Shown piece by piece: positions 32,381-41,717 of a DNA stretch of 64,000 bases. Within the stretch, counting starts at the first letter, position 1; each line of letters starts with the position of its first letter. The stretch lies in assembly GCF_021390515.1 (NCBI RefSeq), contig NZ_JAJUXI010000007.1:186001-250000 (forward strand). The letters are read 5' to 3'. The DNA is from Dyadobacter sp. CY326. GTDB taxonomy: Bacteria; Bacteroidota; Bacteroidia; Cytophagales; Spirosomataceae. The notes under the pieces were generated by a model. The model was not told the origin of the DNA. It was given only the letters and a program-made list of their open reading frames with translations, and did no database searches. A program made the position numbers and the translations under genes.

Positions 32381-35263
32381 CTATTCATCCAGCACTTTTC
32401 CGATCAGCATCTGGCTTTCGTGATTTTCGTGCGATCCGTTTTGACCTAATTTTTGATTAAGATCTTTCAAAACCTTTTTCGAATCTTCCGTTCCGATGGC
32501 AGCAACACGCTGAATTGTATAGGGCAATATCTTTGGAAGTTTCGATTTTTCTGCCATTTGTAAAGCTCTCTTCATATCCAAAGCAGCCAATGGCTCCGCA
32601 GCATACCACACCATTAATGGCAAGTTATGGTCGGTTTTGTCTTCGTCTTTTTGCATTAATGCTTCTACAACATCCCACCGCTGTGCAGCATCCAGTCTAA
32701 GCATCCCGGACGCCAAATAAAGTCTTACCATTGCGGAATTGTCGTTCTGAGCCATTTCGGTAAGCTTTTTCAATATTTCCGGAGAAACCGATTTGTCCTC
32801 AGTCAGCAACTGGATCGACCAGCTTCTCAAATATTCACTTTCGTTGGACAACAAATCTATCAAGTCCTTATCTTCCAATCCTTTGGTTACATGCAGCGTC
32901 CATAACGCACGCAGCTTGCGCGTTACGTCCGGATTTTTGGCAAGAATCTCTTTCAATGCTTTATGGACTTTTTTGTTAGCCCCGCGTTCCTGCAATATTG
33001 TTCTCGCCTGCCGCACATACCAATCATTATCATTCAGCTGATAATTGACCAGTTCCATGTCTGAGGCTTTTGTCAAATCCACCTTAACCCACTTATCATT
33101 CTCATGCGTGATCTTGAAAATGCGGCCCATCGTTTTGTCATGCACATCCGGGTTTGGACTGTGACATTGATTTTTATCATACCAATCAATGGCCCAAACC
33201 GAACCACTCGCGTCATATTTGAAATTCAACCATTGCGACCACGAATCATTCATAGCCATGAAGTCTGGCCGGTGTGACGCAACATAACCCGATCCTTTCT
33301 TTTCAAAATGATCAATGTTCATTCTTGCACCGTTAATGTTATTCATAAAAATCTCATTGCGATATTCTTTCGGCCAACTATTTCCAAGATAAATCATCGC
33401 CCCCGCATGCGCGTGGCCACCGCCCGCCGCAGCCGAACGGAAGTTTCCCGCGTGCGGACCGCGATCTCCCAGCCAATGCACGTGATCACCTATTGTTTTA
33501 ATGTCGTCATATGTGTAAGGATTGAAGTGCTGACCCGCCTGACGCTGGTAACGCGCGCCCTGGATCACATGAAACATGTGCGGGATCACGCAAACCGTGA
33601 TGAAAGGATGCCCATAATCATTGAAATCGATGCCCCAGGGGTTGCTTGATCCTTCCGCAAAAACCTCAAATGTGTGGAGCGTGGGATGATAACGCCATAC
33701 GCCGCCGTTGATTTTCGCCCTTTCAGACTCTGGCGTGCCAGGCTTTCCAACCAAGGAATGCGTAAAAACGCCGTGCGTTCCATACAGCCAGCCATCTGGC
33801 CCCCATCTGAAACTATTTAGGACTTCATGCGTATCGTGCAATCCCCAGCCATCAAGCAATATTTGTGCTGGGCCGGACGGCTTGTCCGTTTTTGGGTCCA
33901 TTGGGATAAACAGCATATTAGGAGCCGAGCCCAGCCAAACACCACCCATTCCAACTTCAATCCCACTAATAAGATTGAGATTTTCGGCAAACACCTTTTT
34001 GCTGTCCAAAGTCCCGTCCCCATTCGTGTCTTCTAAAATGAGAATTCTGTCCCTGCCCTGCCCTTCCGGCGCGCGAACGGGATAAGTGTGGCCTTCAACA
34101 ACCCATAATCTGCCTTTTGGATCAATCGTAAATGCGATAGGCTTCACAACCTCCGGCTCGGAAGCAGCCAGCGTCACTTTAAATCCTTTTGGAGGCGTCA
34201 TTGCCGCCGCAGCTTTTTGTCCCGACAAACCTGCATTGAGAACGGGATCCAATGGTGGGAGAACGATGATATCCTTTTGTTTCAGCTCATTAGCAAACTC
34301 CGGCCGACTTGGATAAAACAGGAATTCGTCAAAATTAATATGCGCCCATTTGTCATTTGCAATGTATGGGATCTGAGAAATGCCTGTCTCATTATCGACA
34401 ATTCTGATAAAGATATCTTTATTCAAATAGGGTTGTAAATCCACCACGGCAGGCTGCAATGTGGCCCTGCCCTGACCTGTAATGTGATAAATAACACTGT
34501 CCGTTCCTGCCAGAACCAGTTCAACCCGCGTATCCAGCAATGCTCCGCCCGAAACTTTGAATGCGGCAAAGGGCTGGGTGACTTTAAATGGAGCAGAGGT
34601 CAGCGTTCCAGTCAATTTATAATTGACATTTCCGCCGCTGCTAAGGAAATATTTTCCGTCAAAACCAATGTTCATCTCCTTTTCATGAACTGGCGATGGG
34701 TCGGCACTGAAAAGCGGGTTGGCAAATGCATCACCTGTGGCCGTCCAGTCCTTCAACGTTCCTGTTTCAAAATTCAGGTTCAAAGGTTGACCATCTTTCA
34801 TCGGGAGCTGGCCTGCAACCGTTTTGGCATTCACTTCACCTTCCACAACTTCAAAAGCTCCCACCATTCCCGCTGCTCGGTGGCCAGGCACGGAACAAAA
34901 ATAAGTGTCGCTTTGCTGTGCCACGAAATTGACGCTCGTGCTCGAACCCTTTTCAAGAATTACTTTACTCTTTATACCCAGTTTTTCGAGCGCAATGTCG
35001 TGGGTCATCAGCTCACCGTTTGTGATCTTAATCCGCACTTTATCGCCCTTATTGGCTTTCAATGTAGGGTTTCGGGTGCCGTCTTTGGCAAAAAAACCAA
35101 GCATCGTCGCTTCCAGTGCATATTCACGGTCGAACTTTGTCGTATCGGCGGCTGCAGTGGTCGATTTACCAGACACTGGTTTGGATTGTGCCAATAGCAG
35201 ATTTTGCCTCGCAATCAGGCCAATTGTGAGCAGCAAACAGACGAATTTGCAAGATGTGGACAT
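32381..35263 (-). CDS. cupredoxin / PVC-type beta-propeller dehydrogenase-like protein
   Basis: The 960-residue secreted protein has a signal peptide (to about 25), a plastocyanin-like cupredoxin domain (about 50-140; ligands likely in THDIALEK and YFCSVPGHRAAGM), a beta-sandwich region (about 155-320, jellyroll or discoidin-like), a PVC-type beta-propeller (about 345-720; LWVVEGHTYPVRAPEG, DTNGDGTLD, NPWGIDFNDYGHP), and a C-terminal HEAT-like helical part. Related proteins often end with a CxxCH heme; none is present here. The copper domain may be its electron carrier, or it may be structural. It is monocistronic. Confidence 0.88.
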   Translation of the reverse strand: MSTSCKFVCLLLTIGLIARQNLLLAQSKPVSGKSTTAAADTTKFDREYALEATMLGFFAKDGTRNPTLKANKGDKVRIKITNGELMTHDIALEKLGIKSKVILEKGSSTSVNFVAQQSDTYFCSVPGHRAAGMVGAFEVVEGEVNAKTVAGQLPMKDGQPLNLNFETGTLKDWTATGDAFANPLFSADPSPVHEKEMNIGFDGKYFLSSGGNVNYKLTGTLTSAPFKVTQPFAAFKVSGGALLDTRVELVLAGTDSVIYHITGQGRATLQPAVVDLQPYLNKDIFIRIVDNETGISQIPYIANDKWAHINFDEFLFYPSRPEFANELKQKDIIVLPPLDPVLNAGLSGQKAAAAMTPPKGFKVTLAASEPEVVKPIAFTIDPKGRLWVVEGHTYPVRAPEGQGRDRILILEDTNGDGTLDSKKVFAENLNLISGIEVGMGGVWLGSAPNMLFIPMDPKTDKPSGPAQILLDGWGLHDTHEVLNSFRWGPDGWLYGTHGVFTHSLVGKPGTPESERAKINGGVWRYHPTLHTFEVFAEGSSNPWGIDFNDYGHPFITVCVIPHMFHVIQGARYQRQAGQHFNPYTYDDIKTIGDHVHWLGDRGPHAGNFRSAAAGGGHAHAGAMIYLGNSWPKEYRNEIFMNNINGARMNIDHFEKKGSGYVASHRPDFMAMNDSWSQWLNFKYDASGSVWAIDWYDKNQCHSPNPDVHDKTMGRIFKITHENDKWVKVDLTKASDMELVNYQLNDNDWYVRQARTILQERGANKKVHKALKEILAKNPDVTRKLRALWTLHVTKGLEDKDLIDLLSNESEYLRSWSIQLLTEDKSVSPEILKKLTEMAQNDNSAMVRLYLASGMLRLDAAQRWDVVEALMQKDEDKTDHNLPLMVWYAAEPLAALDMKRALQMAEKSKLPKILPYTIQRVAAIGTEDSKKVLKDLNQKLGQNGSHENHESQMLIGKVLDE

Positions 35264-35346
35264 AAAGGTTCAGAAAATAGTGTTATGATTTTTCAATCTA
35301 AAATTAGGAAAAAATATGGAAATGGATTGTTTAGCAAAGATCAGAA

Positions 35347-35706
35347 TCAAATGTTTTGATGCTCTTTTAACCTCCATTCAACTATTTTTTCGACTAAATC
35401 CATCGGAATCGGTTTGTTGAGCGGGAAGTGAACGGAGCCTTTTGTGCCCTTATAACCCGACAAATCTTCGCTAAGCCAGTCCGCCAATTTCGGCGAGACG
35501 GGATAAAAGGCAACATGCTTTTTCCAGGCAGCAAAATATATCAGATAAGTGCCGTTCAAATTGAATGTTGGCATATCGTAAGAAATCGTTTCCTCCGCAT
35601 CAGGCGCCAGTCTTTTCACAGTTTTCCTTATTTCTTCCAAAATCTGCTGCACGTCAGCTGGAAACATTGCAATGTATTCATCAATGGTTTTAGGCTTGCC
35701 GGACAT
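35347..35706 (-). CDS. DUF1801 family protein (YdhG/iron chaperone-like)
   Basis: The 119-residue protein is a single DUF1801 domain: a helical start (TIDEYIAMFPADVQQILEEI), the segment ETISYDMPTFNLNG, then WKKHVAFYPVSP and GSVHFPLNKPIP. Members are small cytoplasmic alpha/beta proteins, one of which (Fra) has been described as an iron chaperone in Bacillus. It is a single gene divergent from the sulfatase; the function here is unknown. Confidence 0.85.
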   Translation of the reverse strand: MSGKPKTIDEYIAMFPADVQQILEEIRKTVKRLAPDAEETISYDMPTFNLNGTYLIYFAAWKKHVAFYPVSPKLADWLSEDLSGYKGTKGSVHFPLNKPIPMDLVEKIVEWRLKEHQNI

Positions 35707-35805
35707 AGGATTAGAGTAATTTTCAAGAAATACAACAACGTTTTCAGGTTCTGGCGAAGTAATGACCTGACTTTACTTACTTTGAAAATAAAGTTTGAAA
35801 CTGTT

Positions 35806-37515
35806 ATGACAAATAAAAAACAACGCATCCTCCTTCTACTCATTTGTTCGCTTTGCATTGTCGGTTCAATTGCCTGGAAAGCTCGAAAAACGAGCATGAT
35901 CAATCCTGCTGAGCTAAAACGGCCTAACATCATCGTTATCCTGGCAGACGACCTCGGCTACTCTGATCTAGGCGCTTATGGAGGGGAAATCCAGACGCCC
36001 AATCTTGATTTTCTTGCGCATAACGGCATTCGTTATCGACAGTTTTACAACGCGTCGCGCTGCTGTCCCACGCGTGCCAGCTTGTTGACAGGATTATACA
36101 GTCATCAGGCCGGCATTGGTAAGATGACTATGGCAGAAGGTCAGCCTGGCTATGAAGGTCGATTGAGCAAACATGCGGTGACTTTGGCGGAAGTTTTGAA
36201 ATCGGCTGGTTACCAAACTGGCATGACCGGCAAGTGGCACGTTTCCAACACTTTTGCTCAAAAAGACCCAAAGGAGCATTTGGCCTGGCTCAACCATCAG
36301 AAAGAATTCGGAAACTTTTCACCCATTGATCAATATCCAACGAGTCGCGGATTTGATAAATTTTTCGGGACAATTTGGGGCGTGATCGATTTTTTTGATC
36401 CGTTCAGCCTGGTCAATGGCAGGGAACAAGTGGCGTCTGTTCCCAAAGATTATTATCACACGGACGCCATTAACGACACGACGGTTTCCTACATCAATCA
36501 GTTCTCCAACTCGGATAAACCATTTTTCCTTTACGTTGCGCATAACGCCCCGCATTGGCCATTAATGGCTAAGCCTGAGGACATTGCAAAATATGAAGAG
36601 ACTTACAAAGTAGGCTGGGACGCAATCCGCGAAGCCAGATACAAGAGAATGATAAGAATCGGCCTTATCGATCCTGCCAAAACTAAATTACCGGAAAACC
36701 CGAAAAATTTCGAGCGGTGGGAAGATAACAAGACGAAAGAATTTGACGCCCGCGCCATGGCCGTCCATGCAGCCATGATCGATCGCATGGATCAAGGCAT
36801 CGGACGCATTATCAGTGCTTTGAAACAAAACGGAACTCTCGATAATACATTGATTCTATTTTTAACCGACAACGGCGCCAGTCCTGAAGTTTGTGCGAAT
36901 TACGGACCAGGATTTGATCGTCCTGATGAAACACGCGACGGCCGAAAAATCGTGTATGCAACCGACAAACAAGTGTTACCCGGTCCGCAGACGAGTTACG
37001 CATCCATCGGCCCGCATTGGGCAATGGTCTCGAACACGCCTTATCGATATTGGAAAGCTGAGTCGACAGAAGGCGGCACAAACTCACCAATGATTGCATT
37101 CTGGCCCAAAGGGATCAGTGCAAAAAAAGGAAGTTTCAGCGACCACACTGGTCACGTAATGGATTTGATGAGCACATTTTGCGAAGTTGCAGGTGCACAT
37201 TATCCGCAACAATTCAACGGATACAAGATCACGCCGACAACCGGAAAAAGTCTGGTGACCTCATTTGGTAAAAGCCCATCTAAGGGCCACGATGAACTGT
37301 TCAACGAACATTTCGGAGCAAGGTCCGCGAGAAAAGGCAACTGGAAACTCGTTTCACTGGCCAAGGACACCACCTGGCAGTTGTATGATCTGGCAAACGA
37401 TCATTCCGAGACAATAAACTTGGCAACGAAATATCCAGACAAAGTGAAGCAACTCTCAACATTATGGAGCCAGTGGGCCAAAAACCACCAAGTCTTCCCC
37501 AAGCCAGAAAAATAA
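35806..37515 (+). CDS. arylsulfatase (type I, formylglycine)
   Basis: Sulfatases hydrolyse sulfate esters using a formylglycine made from Cys or Ser. The 569-residue protein has an N-terminal signal anchor (about 7-25), the metal-binding start NIIVILADDLGYSDLG, and the signature CCPTRASLLTGLYSHQAG with the modified Cys. Later motifs are TGKWH and the second metal site LFLTDNGASPE. The frame extends upstream, but those codons lie antisense to the DUF1801 gene; the ATG at 35806 begins MTNKKQRILLLL. The maturase is not in the window. Confidence 0.94.
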   Translation: MTNKKQRILLLLICSLCIVGSIAWKARKTSMINPAELKRPNIIVILADDLGYSDLGAYGGEIQTPNLDFLAHNGIRYRQFYNASRCCPTRASLLTGLYSHQAGIGKMTMAEGQPGYEGRLSKHAVTLAEVLKSAGYQTGMTGKWHVSNTFAQKDPKEHLAWLNHQKEFGNFSPIDQYPTSRGFDKFFGTIWGVIDFFDPFSLVNGREQVASVPKDYYHTDAINDTTVSYINQFSNSDKPFFLYVAHNAPHWPLMAKPEDIAKYEETYKVGWDAIREARYKRMIRIGLIDPAKTKLPENPKNFERWEDNKTKEFDARAMAVHAAMIDRMDQGIGRIISALKQNGTLDNTLILFLTDNGASPEVCANYGPGFDRPDETRDGRKIVYATDKQVLPGPQTSYASIGPHWAMVSNTPYRYWKAESTEGGTNSPMIAFWPKGISAKKGSFSDHTGHVMDLMSTFCEVAGAHYPQQFNGYKITPTTGKSLVTSFGKSPSKGHDELFNEHFGARSARKGNWKLVSLAKDTTWQLYDLANDHSETINLATKYPDKVKQLSTLWSQWAKNHQVFPKPEK

Positions 37516-37522
37516 AATTCCC

Positions 37523-37551
37523 ATTCGTGCAAATCCGTGCATCCGTGGCAA
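37523..37551. repeat. short degenerate tandem motif CCGTG
   Basis: Three near-copies of a 10-nt motif (ATTCGTGCAA, ATCCGTGCAT, CCGTGGCAAA) lie between the sulfatase stop and the terminator of the broken tRNA. Motifs of this kind are dispersed in many Bacteroidota intergenic regions. Its role is unknown. Confidence 0.4.
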
Positions 37552-37558
37552 AATAAAA

Positions 37559-37592
37559 CGCAGAAAGCCCAGATTTCTCTGAGCTTTCTGCG
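37559..37592 (-). terminator. terminator of the broken tRNA-Asp copy
   Basis: Arms CGCAGAAAGC (37559-37568) and GCTTTCTGCG (37583-37592) pair perfectly and are followed on the minus strand by GTTTTATTTT. The same hairpin stands after the intact tRNA-Asp at 37738-37767, so the tRNA and its terminator were duplicated together. Confidence 0.75.
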
Positions 37593-37733
37593 GTCTGGCG
37601 GGGCCGGCCTCCCGGCGGGACTCGAACCGCGCGGCGTCCGCCCGAGAGCCTACGCGGCCCGCCCATGCGTGACACCTTGCGCAGGCCGGGCCACCGTAGC
37701 GTGGCATGTATTCTAGCCAACTGAACTATCGGA
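37591..37733 (-). pseudogene. broken tRNA-Asp copy with three GC-rich insertions
   Basis: Compared with the intact tRNA-Asp genes next to it, conserved blocks remain: the 3' acceptor (37591-37598), T-loop region (37616-37628), anticodon loop side (37662-37674) and D-arm plus 5' part (37703-37730). Between them are GC-rich extra pieces of about 17 nt (37599-37615), 33 nt (37629-37661) and 28 nt (37675-37702). The 5' acceptor no longer pairs (TTCCGAT). Pieces two and three are partly complementary (37650-37661 with 37687-37699). It cannot form a normal tRNA unless the inserts are removed. Confidence 0.75.
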
Positions 37734-37737
37734 AAAC

Positions 37738-37767
37738 GAAAAAAGCCCAGATTTCTCTGAGCTTTCT
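37738..37767 (-). terminator. terminator of tRNA-Asp
   Basis: A short stem (AAAGC with GCTTT around 37742-37765) and a T-rich minus-strand tail after it; homologous to the hairpin at 37559-37592. Confidence 0.6.
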
Positions 37768-37768
37768 G

Positions 37769-37842
37769 CGGTCTGGACGGGACTCGAACCCGCGACCCCA
37801 TGCGTGACAGGCATGTATTCTAACCAACTGAACTACCAAACC
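37769..37842 (-). tRNA. tRNA-Asp (GTC), copy 2
   Basis: A 74-nt cloverleaf with acceptor GGTTTGG/CCAGACC, D-arm TAGTTCAGTTGGTTAGAAT, anticodon loop CTGTCAC (GTC), T-loop GGTTCGAGTCC and discriminator G. No CCA is encoded. It is identical to the copy at 37879-37952 and probably shares its transcript. Confidence 0.96.
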
Positions 37843-37878
37843 AAAAAATAAAGAACTTCAAACTAACTTATATACTGG

Positions 37879-37952
37879 CGGTCTGGACGGGACTCGAACC
37901 CGCGACCCCATGCGTGACAGGCATGTATTCTAACCAACTGAACTACCAAACC
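37879..37952 (-). tRNA. tRNA-Asp (GTC), copy 1
   Basis: Same sequence as the copy at 37769-37842: anticodon GTC, discriminator G, no CCA. It is the first gene after the promoter at 37991-38020, with a 36-nt gap to the second copy. Confidence 0.96.
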
Positions 37953-37990
37953 AGCTTAAATTTCACAGCACTTTTCTGTAAAACGTGGTG

Positions 37991-38020
37991 CAAAACTAGT
38001 ATTATTATTTTCCATTGCAA
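37991..38020 (-). promoter_or_regulatory. tRNA-Asp promoter
   Basis: On the minus strand TTG (38018-38020), exactly 19 nt, then TAGTTTTG (37991-37998), an exact match to the Bacteroidota consensus. It lies 38 nt before the first tRNA-Asp. Confidence 0.8.
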
Positions 38021-38114
38021 TACTTGGGACACCAATTTAGTTATTTTATTTGCAAAATAATAATGCCAAAATGATGAAGAATCTGAAAGTGAAACAGTTG
38101 TACCAATCATAAAA

Positions 38115-39215
38115 ATGACATTTATAAAGGAAGTTATCAACGCATTGGAACAACTGGCTCCTCCATCATATCAGGAAAGCTACGATAATGCAGGACTTAT
38201 TGTTGGCACAGGGCAAGAGGAAGTCACAGGAGTGCTTTTGACGCTGGACGTAACCGAAGATGTTGTCGCAGAGGCCATTAATAGAAATTGCAACCTCATT
38301 GTAGCGCATCACCCTATTGTCTTCAAAGGCCTCAAAAAGCTGAATGGAAAGAATTACGTTGAAAGAACGGTCTTGAAAGCGATTAAAAACGACATTGCCA
38401 TTTATGCCACCCATACAAACCTGGATCACGTTACCAATGGCGTAAACTGGCACATCGCCCAAATCTTGGGATTACAGAACGTTCGCATTCTCGCACCGAA
38501 AAAGCAAGCCCTTTCCAAACTCACCTTCTTTTCGCCCATAGCAAACACCCAAGCCATCCTCGCAGCGCTCCATGAAGCGGGAGCAGGAAACATTGGCAAT
38601 TATTCCAATTGCAGTTTCCGGACGGAAGGAACGGGCACATTTATGCCAAATGACGCCGCTAATCCCGTCATTGGCAAGAACGGTGCACAAGAGGAAGTCA
38701 AGGAACATAGAGCGGAACTGATTTTCCCGTCTTACCTCGAATCAGCGGTTATGACAGCATTGAGACGGGCTCATCCTTACGAAGAAGTTGCTTACTACAT
38801 TAATTCTCTTGAAAATGAGAACCAGGAAGTCGGTGCTGGCGCATATGGTGAATTGCAGGAACCCTTGGAAACAGATGCGTTTCTGCATTTGTTAAAAGAA
38901 AAAATGAATCTGCAAGTGATCAAGCACACTGCGCCGCATTCCCAAACTGTTCAGCGGGTCGCGGTTTGCGGTGGAGCAGGCAGTTTTCTGTTAGCCAACG
39001 CGTTGCAGAGTAAGGCCGATGTATTTGTAACCGCCGATTACAAATATCACGAGTTTTTCGACGCTGAGGACCGCATTATGATCTGCGATATCGGGCATTA
39101 TGAGAGTGAAGTCTTCACGAAAAATTTGCTGTATAACTATTTATCGGGAAAATTTAGTAATTTTGCACTCTGTTTGTCAGAAGTCAATACCAATCCGGTA
39201 CGATATTTTGTTTAG
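38115..39215 (+). CDS. Nif3-like dinuclear metal centre protein
   Basis: Nif3/YbgI proteins are widespread toroidal hexamers with a two-metal site, annotated as GTP cyclohydrolase 1 type 2 homologues. The 366-residue protein has the metal-binding LIVAHHPIVFKGLKKL and THTNLDHVTNGVN, and the C-terminal VAVCGGAGSFLL and DIGHYESEVF. A middle PII-like insert (about 140-235, HPYEEVAYYIN) marks the long form. A zinc-ribbon gene follows 96 nt later, a pairing I recall as common in Bacteroidota. Confidence 0.94.
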   Translation: MTFIKEVINALEQLAPPSYQESYDNAGLIVGTGQEEVTGVLLTLDVTEDVVAEAINRNCNLIVAHHPIVFKGLKKLNGKNYVERTVLKAIKNDIAIYATHTNLDHVTNGVNWHIAQILGLQNVRILAPKKQALSKLTFFSPIANTQAILAALHEAGAGNIGNYSNCSFRTEGTGTFMPNDAANPVIGKNGAQEEVKEHRAELIFPSYLESAVMTALRRAHPYEEVAYYINSLENENQEVGAGAYGELQEPLETDAFLHLLKEKMNLQVIKHTAPHSQTVQRVAVCGGAGSFLLANALQSKADVFVTADYKYHEFFDAEDRIMICDIGHYESEVFTKNLLYNYLSGKFSNFALCLSEVNTNPVRYFV

Positions 39216-39311
39216 AAAGTAATTTCCTCAACTAGTATCTAATTCCTGTTAAAATATACGACTGACTATCTTCACTTATTACGCATTGAAACAAGTCCAT
39301 TAAAGACATAC

Positions 39312-40058
39312 ATGGAAAACACAATCGCACAAAAATTAGACGCTCTCCTGAAATTGCAGGAAATTGATTCAAGCCTTGACGAAATATTAAAAACGCGTGG
39401 TGATCTTCCTGAGGAAGTCCGGGATCTGGAAGATGAGATTATTGGCTTTGAAACACGTTTAAGCAAGTTTAAAAGTGAAATTGCGAACCTGAACACCGAG
39501 ATTGACAATTTCAAAAATGCTCAGAAAGAAGGTGAAAAGCTGATTAAGAAATATAAAGATCAGCAAATGAATGTTCGCAATAACCGCGAATATGATGCGA
39601 TCACCAAAGAAATAGAATTGCAAGAGCTTGATATGCAATTGGCTGACAAAAAAATCAATGAAGCCAAAGCGCGTATCCGGTTGATCGAAGACGATGCAAA
39701 TCGCGCAGAGTCTGTTTTGAATGAAAGAAACGAAGATCTTAAAGCGAAAAAAGGCGAACTGAATGTAATCACGAGCGAAAGCGAGGCCGAAGAAAAAGGG
39801 CTGATTGCAGAAAGAGAAAAGCATATCAAGAAAATCGAGGATCGTCTGTTGAAATCTTATCAGAAAATTCGCGATAACTCAATGAATGGTCTAGCTGTTG
39901 TGCATGTTTCGCGTGGAGCTTGCGGTGGCTGTTTCAGCATCGTTCCGCCACAACGTCAGGCTGACATTCGCGAACGTAAAAAACTGATCGTTTGTGAACA
40001 TTGCGGACGTATCCTTGCGGATGTGGAAAGCGTAGAACCGGTTCACCAACGCCGATAG
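39312..40058 (+). CDS. coiled-coil protein with C4 zinc ribbon (CT398/CdsZ-like)
   Basis: The 248-residue protein is a long antiparallel coiled coil (about 1-195, with the conserved turn NVRNNREYDAITKE) followed by a C-terminal C4 zinc ribbon (ACGGCF and CEHCGRIL). Family members bind nucleic acid or act as adaptors; the exact role in Bacteroidota is not settled. It follows the Nif3 gene and is closed by a terminator at 40077-40108. Confidence 0.88.
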   Translation: MENTIAQKLDALLKLQEIDSSLDEILKTRGDLPEEVRDLEDEIIGFETRLSKFKSEIANLNTEIDNFKNAQKEGEKLIKKYKDQQMNVRNNREYDAITKEIELQELDMQLADKKINEAKARIRLIEDDANRAESVLNERNEDLKAKKGELNVITSESEAEEKGLIAEREKHIKKIEDRLLKSYQKIRDNSMNGLAVVHVSRGACGGCFSIVPPQRQADIRERKKLIVCEHCGRILADVESVEPVHQRR

Positions 40059-40076
40059 AAATTACAATAATAATTG

Positions 40077-40108
40077 AAAGGTTGTCTTCACAAAGGCAAC
40101 CTTTTTTT
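40077..40108 (+). terminator. terminator after the zinc-ribbon gene
   Basis: AAAGGTTG (40077-40084) pairs with CAACCTTT (40097-40104) around a 12-nt loop, followed by a run of T. Confidence 0.85.
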
Positions 40109-40125
40109 ATGCTTTAATATTGAAT

Positions 40126-41658
40126 ATGACCATTAAAATGCAACTGCGACATAGTTTTACCGCGTTCAGGCTCGGGCCGCTGTTGCTGCTGATGACACTT
40201 GTTTATCCTGTAAAAAGTGATGATCTGCAATATGGAGTGACTTTTTCGCCAAAACTCCAAAAGGCATATTTTGAAATTCAGAAGCTTCGGTTACCAGCTG
40301 CCCGCTCCCTGCTCGATTCGGAAAGAAATGCGCAAAGCAACAATGCATTTTTGCCCTATCTCGACAATTATGCGGATCTGCATTATTTATTGATTTCGGA
40401 AGATAAGAAAGCTTACAAACTGCTTTCGCAGCAGGAAGATTCTCGGCTCGAGTTGGTCGGTAAATTGCCCGACAACTCACCTTACAAACGTTTTTTCCAG
40501 GCTGAAATCCGCTTACATTGGGCATTTGCCAAGCTAAAATTCGGCAACGAAATCAGCGGGTCTTGGGAAATCATCAAAGCTTACAAACTTTTGGAAGAAA
40601 ATAAAAAGCTCTTTCCCGAGTTCGCTCCGACATTGAAATCGCTGGGACTTTTGCATGTGCTGATAGGCTCCATTCCCGAAAATTATGGCTGGGTTGCGCG
40701 CATGCTGGGTTTGAAAGGCAATATTCAAAACGGAATCAAAGAACTGCGTGTGGCGGCAAAAGAATCTTCACTTTTCAGGCAGGAAGCGGAATTGATCGAT
40801 CTCTTGCTGCACGCTTATACATTGCAACTTTCGCCCCCTCAGCAGCAGCGGATCAGACAATGGCCGAAAGAGCAGCCGGATAATTTACTGCTGCATTTCT
40901 TCGCAACCACTGTTTTGATGAAGGAGGGAAAAAGTGAAGAAGCTGAATTTTACGTGAACAGCGCACCCTCAGGCCCATCTTACATAGCATTTCCTTTTCT
41001 TGAATATTTGAAAGGAGAAATCAATTTACAAAAAGGTCTTTATGACAAAGCAAGTGATCATTATCAGCGTTTCTTGAAAAGTTATACGGGTTTCAATTAC
41101 ATCAAAGACAGCAACTTGAAACTGTTCATGTGCCATTGGCTCGCCAACGACGATGAGCAGGCGCGTGTGTATATTGAAAAGGTGAAAATAAACGGCAGCA
41201 CGATCATTGAAGCCGATCAGTTTGCCGAGCGGATCGCGACTGAATTCGCATCCGGAAAAATTGGCCCTCAGCAGAAAATGCTCTACAAAGCCCGTTACGC
41301 AACGGACGGAGGTTACTTGAAAACGGCATTGGAGCTTACGGAAACAGTAACCGAAAAATCATTTATATCAACCGAAGAAAAAGCCGAATTCAATTATCGC
41401 AAAGGACGCATTTTGCAAAAATCTGGGTCGAGTGAGCGCTCCATTCCATATTATAATCGTGCGCTAACATTGGCAAAAACGGAGGCAGCTGGCTTTGGAG
41501 CCGCGTCTGCGCTGCAATTAGGCTACATTTTGCTCGAAAAGGATGACAAAGCCGGTGCGATCCCCTATTTCAAAAAAGCAATGTCGTTCAAAAAGCACGA
41601 GTACAAAAACAGCATTGACAACAAAGCCCGCGCCGCTCTGACCACATTGGGTCAATAA
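40126..41658 (+). CDS. secreted TPR-repeat protein, function unknown
   Basis: The 510-residue protein (ATG at 40126; an upstream TTG at 40120 is less likely) has a signal peptide ending near YPVKSD and then mostly helix pairs. Clear tetratricopeptide-like repeats are at about 295-330 (YLKGEINLQKGLYDKASDHY) and 430-490 (FNYRKGRILQKSGSSERSIP, LGYILLEKDDKAGAIPYF). It probably acts in the periplasm as a protein-binding scaffold. No enzyme motif is seen. It is a single gene before radC. Confidence 0.8.
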   Translation: MTIKMQLRHSFTAFRLGPLLLLMTLVYPVKSDDLQYGVTFSPKLQKAYFEIQKLRLPAARSLLDSERNAQSNNAFLPYLDNYADLHYLLISEDKKAYKLLSQQEDSRLELVGKLPDNSPYKRFFQAEIRLHWAFAKLKFGNEISGSWEIIKAYKLLEENKKLFPEFAPTLKSLGLLHVLIGSIPENYGWVARMLGLKGNIQNGIKELRVAAKESSLFRQEAELIDLLLHAYTLQLSPPQQQRIRQWPKEQPDNLLLHFFATTVLMKEGKSEEAEFYVNSAPSGPSYIAFPFLEYLKGEINLQKGLYDKASDHYQRFLKSYTGFNYIKDSNLKLFMCHWLANDDEQARVYIEKVKINGSTIIEADQFAERIATEFASGKIGPQQKMLYKARYATDGGYLKTALELTETVTEKSFISTEEKAEFNYRKGRILQKSGSSERSIPYYNRALTLAKTEAAGFGAASALQLGYILLEKDDKAGAIPYFKKAMSFKKHEYKNSIDNKARAALTTLGQ

Positions 41659-41717
41659 AAGTCAACGTTACTTTTTTCGATATTTACGTCAAAGGATTTT
41701 AACCTATAAAATCCATT

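Noticed and set aside
35428..35805. N-terminal extension of the sulfatase frame
   Set aside because: These codons are antisense to the DUF1801 gene, and the ATG at 35806 begins a proper signal anchor.
37301..37801. Minus-strand frames rich in Arg/Gly/Pro across the tRNA-Asp cluster
   Set aside because: They come from translating the GC-rich inserts, tRNAs and the antisense end of the sulfatase gene.
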